Shown: piece by piece, positions 1-6,965 of the stretch
Position numbering within the stretch: the first letter of the stretch is position 1
How the letters are laid out: each line of letters starts with the position of its first letter
Assembly (NCBI GenBank): GCA_905479475.1
Contig: CAJQMT010000009.1
Span: 1-64,000, forward strand
Direction: 5' to 3'
Source: an uncultured Flavobacteriaceae bacterium
GTDB taxonomy: Bacteria > Bacteroidota > Bacteroidia > Flavobacteriales > Flavobacteriaceae
DNA length: 64,000 bases
The notes under the pieces: generated by a model
Seen by the model: the letters and a program-made list of their open reading frames with translations, nothing else
Databases searched by the model: none
What the model was told of the DNA's origin: nothing
Position numbers and translations under genes: made by a program

Positions 1-1678
1 CCACATCTGGAGCTTGAACACCTTTCGATCTGACTCCGATAAACAGGGAACTAAACGTTCTTTCCTTGTGACGAATGTTCGCTCCAGCTCGTAATTTGAA
101 AGCACCGTCTTCGTCTAAATTTACAAATGTCATTTCGTCTTGAATGCGCGCGTTGTACTCTAAATCCTCTACTTTTTGACCTGATTTTCTTTGCTGAAAA
201 TCTCCCACGTGAGCAAATTGAAGTGTATTGTCATCTTTAAATACAAGTGGACTTAGATCTTCTGGCAAATCGGTTGCTTCGATATTGACTTCATTTCGAA
301 TTCGGTTCGGCTCTTCTGACAACACGTAATTCATACCCGCAGCCCATGTCAATTTATTGTTTTCTGAGAGGCGGTGTTCTGCCAACAACTGATTGACATA
401 CATCATCGTTTGTTTGGTGTTTTGATCTCTTACAAAAGCACCGTATTCTGCGGGATCTTGGTCAAAAACATAGCCCTCTCCATTACGCCCCTGCTCAAAT
501 AAATTTTCTTGTGTTTTATTCACAAACAAAGAATTGTAATTGATTTTGTTATTGTCGTTGATTCTCAATCCAATATTCAACAAGCCTGTCGTATTCATGT
601 TTACTCCATAGAGCTCTGTGTCTGTAAATGAATTGTTCAAAACATTTGATCTGTAACTTTTAAAAATACCTTGTCTATGGCTGAAGGATTTTGAGTGACT
701 TGCCGTCGCAAAAACCGTCAAATCTTTTTCACCCAAAAAGAATTTTTTTCCTCCTGAAAAAGAAATACCGAAATTCATTGGGGTATTTGCTGTTTTCGTA
801 TTCCATGATTGTTTTGTAATCGCCTCTTTTAGCGTATGCTTTTTGGTATGAAAACCAAATGTCAAATCGTCGTAATTTTGGGTCACACGAAAGTTGTCTC
901 TGATATCACCTTTCAATACATTCGTGTTTGCTCCTGTTTGTACACCGATAGAGAATCCGTTTTTCGAATATTTTTTTGAAATTACGTCCACGCTTCCCGA
1001 TGCCTGATCTGAATAATTTGCTGTGAAATAGGTTTTGCTAATTGCCACGTTTTGAATGATTCCTGTTGAAAACAAATTCAAATTTACGTTCTTATTTTCA
1101 ACATCGTCAGAGGGTATCGGTAAACCATTCATGGTTGTCGATAAGTACCGGTCTCCCAATCCTCGTATGTATACTGCTGACGAACTTTCACTTTTTGCGA
1201 CACCTGCTATTTTCGTGGTTGCCCCAGAGGCATTCGATACGCCTACTTTCGTCAAGCGTTGCGCTCCGATACTTTCTTTGATGAGAACAGCCTTCTTTTG
1301 TTCCACCAACAACGCTGCTTCTTTTTCTTTGGAAACCACTGCTTTCACCACTACCTCATCCAAACCAACTCCTTCGCTTGCTCCTATGGTTTGATTCAAC
1401 TCTATCGATTCTCCCGATACGACCGTAATTGTTGTTTCAGCCGTTTCGTATCCAACAAAACTAAAAACGATCGTCCATTCTCCTTCTGCTACGTTCAATG
1501 TATAGTTCCCATCAAAATCTGTGGTTACCCCTACTGTGGTTCCTTTTACAAATACATTTGCAAACGGCAACGGCTCGTTGTTCATTTCTTTGTCTGTAAC
1601 AACTCCCATTACCGTCCCTCTTTGTGCAGAGATCAAGTTTGCCAACAATATTACAAATACGATTAATAATTTTCTCAT
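1..1678 (-). CDS. TonB-dependent outer-membrane receptor, N-terminal part (runs off left edge)
   Basis: Reading the minus strand from the ATG at 1676-1678 gives an open frame with no stop to the window edge, about 559 codons. It begins with a signal peptide (MRKLLIVFVILLANLISAQ). A carboxypeptidase-regulatory-like beta domain follows, with the typical 'GVTTDFDGNYTLNV' turn, then a plug domain containing 'YIRGLGDRYLSTTMNG' and the first beta strands of the barrel. This layout is standard for Bacteroidota TonB-dependent receptors, which import ligands across the outer membrane using TonB-ExbBD energy. The substrate cannot be read from the sequence. It is divergent from a PhoB/PhoR-like two-component system, so control by that system is a reasonable inference. 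A weak -7 element (GAATTTTG, minus strand 1704-1711) lies upstream. Family assignment is firm; the barrel C-terminus is outside the window. Confidence 0.9.
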   Translation of the reverse strand, partial: MRKLLIVFVILLANLISAQRGTVMGVVTDKEMNNEPLPFANVFVKGTTVGVTTDFDGNYTLNVAEGEWTIVFSFVGYETAETTITVVSGESIELNQTIGASEGVGLDEVVVKAVVSKEKEAALLVEQKKAVLIKESIGAQRLTKVGVSNASGATTKIAGVAKSESSSAVYIRGLGDRYLSTTMNGLPIPSDDVENKNVNLNLFSTGIIQNVAISKTYFTANYSDQASGSVDVISKKYSKNGFSIGVQTGANTNVLKGDIRDNFRVTQNYDDLTFGFHTKKHTLKEAITKQSWNTKTANTPMNFGISFSGGKKFFLGEKDLTVFATASHSKSFSHRQGIFKSYRSNVLNNSFTDTELYGVNMNTTGLLNIGLRINDNNKINYNSLFVNKTQENLFEQGRNGEGYVFDQDPAEYGAFVRDQNTKQTMMYVNQLLAEHRLSENNKLTWAAGMNYVLSEEPNRIRNEVNIEATDLPEDLSPLVFKDDNTLQFAHVGDFQQRKSGQKVEDLEYNARIQDEMTFVNLDEDGAFKLRAGANIRHKERTFSSLFIGVRSKGVQAPDV

Positions 1679-1754
1679 TATATTTAGGTCTTATTTTACG
1701 CTGCAAAATTCTGTAGATTTCGTGAGCAACTAGTTATGTCTAGTTTATGCTTAT

Positions 1755-1802
1755 TTAAACTTAATGTTAAGTATTGTGCTTGACGTTAAATGATTGTTAA
1801 CA
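1755..1802. promoter_or_regulatory. GTTAA direct repeats, Pho-box-like, between divergent TonB receptor and response regulator
   Basis: GTTAA occurs at 1766-1770, 1785-1789 and 1796-1800. The last two are exactly 11 bp apart, and TTAA also occurs at 1755 and 1761. Repeats one helical turn apart, sitting just upstream of a candidate -33 (TTTG, 1808-1811) and -7 (TATTTTTG, 1828-1835), are the usual layout of sites for OmpR/PhoB-family regulators such as the encoded neighbour. The repeats are seen directly; the regulator assignment is inferred. Confidence 0.4.
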
Positions 1803-1807
1803 GAACT

Positions 1808-1847
1808 TTTGCTAGATTTTTAATCGTTATTTTTGTTAAAAAGGAGG
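1808..1847 (+). promoter_or_regulatory. Promoter and strong Shine-Dalgarno of the response regulator gene
   Basis: TTTG at 1808-1811 and TATTTTTG at 1828-1835 match the Bacteroidota -33/-7 pattern with a short 16-bp spacer. AAGGAGG at 1841-1847 sits 7 nt before the ATG at 1855, a full-strength Shine-Dalgarno site. Such sites are unusual in this phylum and it is the clearest one I saw in the window. Confidence 0.5.
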
Positions 1848-1854
1848 TTTAACC

Positions 1855-2547
1855 ATGGATAAAAAGGAAATCAAAATATTGCTTGTTGACGATGAGCCTG
1901 ACATTTTAGAGATTGTCGGTTACAATCTAAAAAACGAAGGGTATCAAATTTACACGGCAAACAATGGTGTGAAGGCCATCGAAAAAGCAATCAAACACAA
2001 ACCTCATTTGATACTACTCGATATCATGATGCCTGAAATGGATGGGATTGAGGCTTGTGAAAAAATACGCAATACGGAAGGGCTCGAAAACACGGTCATT
2101 TCTTTTTTAACTGCGCGTGGTGAAGATTATTCGCAAGTGGCGGGTTTTGATGCAGGCGCGGATGATTATATCACCAAACCTGTCAAGCCTAAAATTTTAG
2201 TGAGCAAAGTAAAATCGCTGCTCAGACGAATAAAAGACAACGGCAGCTCCCAGGATATAACTACATTGGGAAATATCGTCATTGACAGAGAAGCGTATTT
2301 GATTGTAAAGGATGGAAAGAAAATTATTTTGCCTCGCAAAGAATTTGAGCTCTTCTCATTACTGGCATCCAAACCTGAAAAAGTTTTCAAACGCGAGGTT
2401 ATTTTAGACCGCGTATGGGGAAATGAAGTGGTTGTTGGAGGAAGAACTATCGATGTTCACATTCGAAAGTTAAGAGAAAAATTTGGAGACACGTATTTTA
2501 AAACTGTAAAAGGTGTAGGATACAAATTTGTGCTGAATGAAAGTTAA
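1855..2547 (+). CDS. PhoB/OmpR-family response regulator
   Basis: This 230-residue DNA-binding response regulator has a receiver domain (about residues 7-120) with the acidic pair D12/D13, phospho-acceptor D56 in 'LILLDIMMP' and the switch lysine in 'YITKPVKP'. It ends with a winged-helix DNA-binding domain (about 135-228, 'RTIDVHIRKLREKFG'). Phosphorylation by the kinase encoded next, with which it overlaps by 11 bp, should control its DNA binding in the cytoplasm. Spacing and sequence resemble the PhoB/PhoP group more than other OmpR regulators, but the exact stimulus cannot be proven from sequence. The ATG at 1855 is fixed by an AAGGAGG site 7 nt upstream. Confidence 0.93.
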   Translation: MDKKEIKILLVDDEPDILEIVGYNLKNEGYQIYTANNGVKAIEKAIKHKPHLILLDIMMPEMDGIEACEKIRNTEGLENTVISFLTARGEDYSQVAGFDAGADDYITKPVKPKILVSKVKSLLRRIKDNGSSQDITTLGNIVIDREAYLIVKDGKKIILPRKEFELFSLLASKPEKVFKREVILDRVWGNEVVVGGRTIDVHIRKLREKFGDTYFKTVKGVGYKFVLNES

Positions 2548-3574
2548 AAACCCCTATTCTTTTTCGTTTTCAACCGCATTGATCTTTAGTTTTTCTGTTT
2601 CGGTTGGATATTTTTGTATTCTGTACTTCAAATATCAAGTTTCTGATTTCAAAATTACTTTTTATATTTTCATTGCCACTCTTATTTTCTCTTTTATCCT
2701 CCTACAATCACGTGTAAAAAACTTTATTTTTAATCGGGTTCGACAAATTTATGAGGATGTTTCTTTATTGGACCTCAACAGCTTGAACAAAAATATCATC
2801 ACCACGGATATTGAATCGCTCTCTAGGGAAGTGAAAAAATTTGCGGAAGACAAACAACTGGAAATTGAATCTTTGAATGAAAGAGAAGCATATAGAAGAG
2901 AGTTTTTAGGAAATGTTTCGCACGAGTTGAAAACTCCTTTGTTTACAGTTCAAGGCTATTTATTAACCCTGATTGAAGGGGCTGCTGACGACAAAGAAAT
3001 TAGAAATCGTTACTTAGAAAGAGCCAATATTGGTGTTGAACGCTTGGCTTCTATTGTAAAAGATTTGGATATGATTTCCAAATTGGAAAGCAACGAATTG
3101 AACATTCAGGTAGAGCCTTTCAATATTTTGGAAGTTGTGCAAAATGTCTTTGATCTTTTTGAAATGAAAATCAAAAAGAAAAATATGGTCTTGCGATTTG
3201 ACAAACTATATGAGTTTCCCATTTACGCGCTCGGTGACCCTGAAAAAATAGAGCAAGTACTCATCAACCTCATTGTTAATGCAATTAAATATGGGGAATT
3301 TGGGGGCACGGTAATGGTGTCTATCGAGTCCTCAGCCACCAACAAAATTCTTCTGAAAGTCATTGACAACGGAGAAGGGATCAAAAAAGAAAATATCGGT
3401 CGTATTTTTGAGCGCTTTTATAGAGTTGACAAAAGTCGTTCTAGAGACCAAGGGGGCTCTGGTTTAGGTTTGGCAATTGTAAAACATATTATTGAAGCGC
3501 ACAAGGAAACCATTTCTTTAGAAAGTGAATACGGCAAAGGTTCTACCTTCTATTTTACACTGAAAAGAGCTTAA
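2537..3574 (+). CDS. Membrane sensor histidine kinase (PhoR-like)
   Basis: The 345-residue protein has two N-terminal membrane segments (about residues 11-31 and 40-57) with only a few residues between them, so it has almost no periplasmic sensor. A HisKA domain follows with H129 in 'FLGNVSHELKTPL'. The HATPase domain carries the N-box (N244-N248, 'NLIVNAIKYG'), the G1 box (D277-G281) and the G2 box (306-311, 'GGSGLGLAIV'). It should autophosphorylate and pass phosphate to the response regulator whose gene it overlaps by 11 bp, which implies translational coupling. The lack of a large periplasmic domain is typical of PhoR-like kinases that sense through a transporter or accessory protein. That link is inference. 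Confidence 0.92.
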   Translation: MKVKNPYSFSFSTALIFSFSVSVGYFCILYFKYQVSDFKITFYIFIATLIFSFILLQSRVKNFIFNRVRQIYEDVSLLDLNSLNKNIITTDIESLSREVKKFAEDKQLEIESLNEREAYRREFLGNVSHELKTPLFTVQGYLLTLIEGAADDKEIRNRYLERANIGVERLASIVKDLDMISKLESNELNIQVEPFNILEVVQNVFDLFEMKIKKKNMVLRFDKLYEFPIYALGDPEKIEQVLINLIVNAIKYGEFGGTVMVSIESSATNKILLKVIDNGEGIKKENIGRIFERFYRVDKSRSRDQGGSGLGLAIVKHIIEAHKETISLESEYGKGSTFYFTLKRA

Positions 3575-3616
3575 TGATGATTCTTTCTGACTGCTCTCGA
3601 TCTCTTTTTTTTATTG

Positions 3617-4621
3617 CTAGGAAATCTCGTAATTCAATTTTTGACTGAGCAATCTCTGTAATTTTTTATTTGAGGAGAAGAGCAAGCGAATTATTTTCTT
3701 TTGAAACCCTTTTCGGTTTTGATACTGGTCATACGATTCTTTCTTCCATTTAAAATCCTCTTTATAAAAGTCTGTTGGACTTGTGTAAACATATGCAAAG
3801 TCATGGAGAATACTCGCGGTGGAAACGTCCGTTTGCAGTTGCTTCAGACTAGGAGCCATCAGAGTGGTTTTTCTCTCTCTGCACTCTTTTTTCAAAAGAT
3901 CACAAACCTCTTGATAATTCGGTAAAATCTTTTCAATACTAAAATTACTATAGGTTGTATTTCCCAATTTTTTAATTGGTCTTATTTGTAAGACATCCAC
4001 TTTTATTCCTTCAAAAACAGACCAAAATTGAACTAATTCATTAAAATTATCTTCATTGAAAGTGTAATTTACTCTCAATTGAAAGTCTGGAAACTCTTCT
4101 TTTACTTCGGTAATGTAACGCAATGTTTGAAGAAATTTTTGAAAATCCCCTTTTCCCATCATCTCTTCATATGTTTCTTTGACGGTCCCGTGCAAAGAAA
4201 CTGTAATCTCATCCAATCCTGATTGACACCAATTTTTCAATTCTTCTCTCTCAATCAAATTTGCATTTGTAGTCATCGAAATATATGGAACCTGGTAGTC
4301 TTTTCCTAGCTGTATTACCTTCCCTAAATCCTTATACAAAGTGGGCTCTTTTCCACATCCTATTTGAAATTTAAGAGCTCTCTTTAAAAGGGCCTTTCCT
4401 AAAAGAGGCAAGTCTTCAACGGGGAAAATTCCTTTTGTTTTTTTGACATAGTCTTTGTCAGTAAAATAACACATTTTACACCTCAAATTACAGGCATTTA
4501 CGGGATCGAAATGAACTGCTAAATACCTCTTCTTCAGAATATGCAATACATACAAGCCTAAAAGCTTGATTCGATTGCTTTTCAGAAGGCTATTTAGCCT
4601 AAGTAACTTGTAGTACCTCAT
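3617..4621 (-). CDS. Radical SAM protein of unknown substrate
   Basis: The 334-residue protein carries the CX3CX2C cluster motif at C44, C48 and C51 ('NACNLRCKMCYF') that binds the [4Fe-4S] cluster cleaving S-adenosylmethionine. 'TTNANLI' and 'LDEITVSLHG' further along fit the radical SAM TIM barrel. The few other cysteines (C88, one in 'WCQ', two near residue 245) do not form an obvious SPASM or auxiliary-cluster motif. It lies 18 bp downstream of purD and near an initiating glycan transferase, so it could modify a surface glycan or lipid. Proximity is the only evidence, and I do not assign a reaction. Confidence 0.8.
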   Translation of the reverse strand: MRYYKLLRLNSLLKSNRIKLLGLYVLHILKKRYLAVHFDPVNACNLRCKMCYFTDKDYVKKTKGIFPVEDLPLLGKALLKRALKFQIGCGKEPTLYKDLGKVIQLGKDYQVPYISMTTNANLIEREELKNWCQSGLDEITVSLHGTVKETYEEMMGKGDFQKFLQTLRYITEVKEEFPDFQLRVNYTFNEDNFNELVQFWSVFEGIKVDVLQIRPIKKLGNTTYSNFSIEKILPNYQEVCDLLKKECRERKTTLMAPSLKQLQTDVSTASILHDFAYVYTSPTDFYKEDFKWKKESYDQYQNRKGFQKKIIRLLFSSNKKLQRLLSQKLNYEIS

Positions 4622-4639
4622 ATTCGGAAAAAATATTTT

Positions 4640-5914
4640 CTATTTCAAATCAAAACCAATATCTGTACGGAAATTCATTTCCTCAAAACAAACTTTTTGT
4701 AGATTATTGTAGGATTTTTGCAGAGCTTCTTCCATGGTGTCTCCAAGGGAAGTGAAAGCCATTACTCTCCCTCCATTGGTCACAATATTTTCTCCAGAAA
4801 TTGTGGTTCCTGCATGAAAAACAGTCGTTCCCTCCACACTTTCTAAGCCTTTGATTATTTTCCCTTTTTCATAGGCCTCTGGGTATCCTCCTGCAACTAC
4901 CATCACAGTTGTTGCTGTTTGATCCGTTAATTCGAATGATTTTTCATGCAATGTTTGCGTGGCTACTCCTTGAAACAACTCTAACAAATCGGACTGAATT
5001 CTTGGAATGACAACTTCTGTTTCTGGGTCTCCCATACGAACATTGTATTCAATCACAAATGGATTCCCGTCAATATTCATCAAGCCTATAAAAATAAACC
5101 CTCTATAATCGATACCGTCTTTTTGCAAGCCGTCAATCGTTGGTTTTACCACACGCTCTTCTACTTTGGCTAAAAAAGCTTCATCTGCAAAAGGTACGGG
5201 AGAAATAGCGCCCATACCTCCTGTGTTCAGGCCTTTGTCTCCTTCACCAATTCTTTTGTAATCTTTTGCTGAAGGCAATACCTTGTAGCTTTTTCCGTCT
5301 GTTAAAACAAAAACAGATAATTCTATTCCGTCTAAATATTCTTCAATCACCACTTTTGAAGAGGCTTCTCCAAACTTTTGATTGGTCAACATGTCCTCTA
5401 GCTCGGACTTGGCTTCTTCTAAAGATTCTAAAATCAAGACCCCTTTTCCTCCAGCTAGACCGTCTGCTTTTAATACAAATGGCGGCTTCAAAGTTTCAAG
5501 AAAAGTTTTTCCTGCTGCCAATGTTTCTTTTGTAAAGGCTTCGTAAGCGGCCGTTGGAACGCCGTGTTTTTTCATGAATTTTTTAGAAAATTCTTTACTG
5601 CCCTCCAATTCTGCTCCGTCTTTTTTAGGACCAATCACGGGAATGTGTTTTAAGTCCTCATCACTAAGAAAATAATCGTGCACACCCGCAACTAAAGGAG
5701 CTTCAGGCCCCACAATAACCATTGAAATACCGTTCTCCAAAACTTCTTTTTTTACGGCCTGAAAATCTACTGGGTCAATCGGCAAATTTGTCGCTATTTT
5801 TGCGGTCCCTGCATTTCCAGGAGCCATAAAAAGTGTTGGTTTTTGATTGCTTTGAGATAATTTCAATGCAAACGCATGTTCTCTTCCTCCTGCGCCTAAA
5901 ATAAGAATGTTCAT
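4640..5914 (-). CDS. purD: Phosphoribosylamine-glycine ligase
   Basis: The 424-residue ATP-grasp enzyme joins glycine to phosphoribosylamine with ATP, step two of de novo purine synthesis. It begins with the PurD signature 'MNILILGAGGREHAFALKL'. The ATP-grasp core holds 'LKADGLAGGKGV' (about 149-159), 'TGGMGA' (231-236) and the Mg-binding 'MGDPETE' (294-300). The frame stays open for 35 more codons upstream, but those would overlap the sugar transferase gene and lack similarity, so the ATG at 5912-5914 is the start. It lies between a radical SAM gene and a sugar transferase rather than in a purine operon. Confidence 0.97.
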   Translation of the reverse strand: MNILILGAGGREHAFALKLSQSNQKPTLFMAPGNAGTAKIATNLPIDPVDFQAVKKEVLENGISMVIVGPEAPLVAGVHDYFLSDEDLKHIPVIGPKKDGAELEGSKEFSKKFMKKHGVPTAAYEAFTKETLAAGKTFLETLKPPFVLKADGLAGGKGVLILESLEEAKSELEDMLTNQKFGEASSKVVIEEYLDGIELSVFVLTDGKSYKVLPSAKDYKRIGEGDKGLNTGGMGAISPVPFADEAFLAKVEERVVKPTIDGLQKDGIDYRGFIFIGLMNIDGNPFVIEYNVRMGDPETEVVIPRIQSDLLELFQGVATQTLHEKSFELTDQTATTVMVVAGGYPEAYEKGKIIKGLESVEGTTVFHAGTTISGENIVTNGGRVMAFTSLGDTMEEALQKSYNNLQKVCFEEMNFRTDIGFDLK

Positions 5915-5955
5915 TGTATATTGTTTGTTTATTCCCGAAATATCGAGACAAGGTG

Positions 5956-6531
5956 TTACTTTCCTTTTCCTTTTACAACCACTATTAGGGTATAAAAGAT
6001 GATTTTTATATCTGTCCACAAAGATAAGTTATCTAAATAAACTAAATCGTATCTCGCTCTTAATTTCATTTGCTCTAAAGAATCTGCGTATCCGTAGCGA
6101 ATTTGACCGAGAGAAGTGATTCCAGGTCTTAATTTTTGAAGTTCTTTGTAGCGGGGAATATGGCTAATTATCAAGTTTAAAAAATGTGCTCTTTCTGGAC
6201 GGGGCCCTACAATGCTCATTTGACCTTTTAAAACATTGAAAAATTGAGGAAACTCGTCAATTCTGTATTTTCTTAAAAATTTTCCAAATTTTGTAATTCG
6301 TTGGGTTTCTTCTATTGATAGCAATGGGTCGTTCACAGGAGGAACACCTTTCATACTTCGAAACTTGTATATCTGAAATGGTTTCCCGTTTCTTCCCATT
6401 CTTAGTTGCTTGTAAAAAGGCTGCTCTCCTGTGGTCAAAACTATAATCAGTGCAACAAAAGGAGCCATCCAAATCAAAAACAGAAGGAGTACTAATGAAG
6501 AAAATAAAATATCCAATAATCGTTTCGGCAT
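5956..6531 (-). CDS. Undecaprenyl-phosphate sugar phosphotransferase (bacterial sugar transferase family)
   Basis: The 191-residue protein is a minimal PglC/WcaJ-type monotopic sugar transferase. An N-terminal hydrophobic re-entrant segment (about 4-33) is followed by 'QIYKFRSM', 'KYRIDEFPQFFNVLKG' and 'MSIVGPRPE', the conserved catalytic Asp-Glu dyad and Pro-Arg-Pro motif of the family. It should start a glycan by moving a sugar phosphate from UDP-sugar onto the lipid carrier at the inner membrane. The usual long N-terminal membrane region of WcaJ is missing, as is normal for the small subfamily. It starts 9 bp after the rnpA stop and is followed by purD; no other glycan genes are adjacent, so the glycan is unknown. 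Confidence 0.88.
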   Translation of the reverse strand: MPKRLLDILFSSLVLLLFLIWMAPFVALIIVLTTGEQPFYKQLRMGRNGKPFQIYKFRSMKGVPPVNDPLLSIEETQRITKFGKFLRKYRIDEFPQFFNVLKGQMSIVGPRPERAHFLNLIISHIPRYKELQKLRPGITSLGQIRYGYADSLEQMKLRARYDLVYLDNLSLWTDIKIIFYTLIVVVKGKGK

Positions 6532-6540
6532 AACTTTATT

Positions 6541-6933
6541 CTAGTGTTTTTCGTTGTTTTTTTCTTTGATGCTTGCTCTAAACTCTAATGCCAATTTTTT
6601 CATTTTCGTATTCAACAAATCAAGAGAAACCTCTTTTTTGTTCAAAAAAATAATCATGGCATTGCAATCGCTTGTTAATTCCTCCAAAAAAAATGTTTTG
6701 CGCAAACGAAAAGATTCTCGCATCAAGCGTTTGATTCGGTTTCTATCAACAGCTCTGGGAACTTTTTTTTTGGGTACGGAAACACCTGTAAGTAATTTTG
6801 GGTGTAAACTTTTTTCTCCTTCCAAAAACACTAGTCGTAAAGGGTACGAAGTGATTGTTCTTCCGCAGATAAACAATTCTTCGATGCTTTTCTTACTCTT
6901 TAATTTGTCTTTTTTTCCGTAGGTATTCTTCAT
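6541..6933 (-). CDS. rnpA: Ribonuclease P protein component
   Basis: The 130-residue basic protein has the RnpA fold. It carries the RNR signature at residues 61-76 ('AVDRNRIKRLMRESFR') and 'GVSVPKKKVPRA' just before it. It binds RNase P RNA and helps process the 5' ends of precursor tRNA. In many bacteria it follows rpmH near oriC; here rpmH is not adjacent. It heads the minus-strand run rnpA, sugar transferase, purD, radical SAM. Confidence 0.95.
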   Translation of the reverse strand: MKNTYGKKDKLKSKKSIEELFICGRTITSYPLRLVFLEGEKSLHPKLLTGVSVPKKKVPRAVDRNRIKRLMRESFRLRKTFFLEELTSDCNAMIIFLNKKEVSLDLLNTKMKKLALEFRASIKEKNNEKH

Positions 6934-6965
6934 TATAGCAAAAATAACTATAATTGTTGAATTTC

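Noticed and set aside
1056-1733. Several plus-strand frames within the TonB receptor gene
   Set aside because: The minus strand is open through the whole region with a clear receptor sequence, so these are shadows.
5915-6019. 35-codon extension of purD
   Set aside because: It overlaps the sugar transferase gene and adds a non-family sequence before the canonical PurD start.
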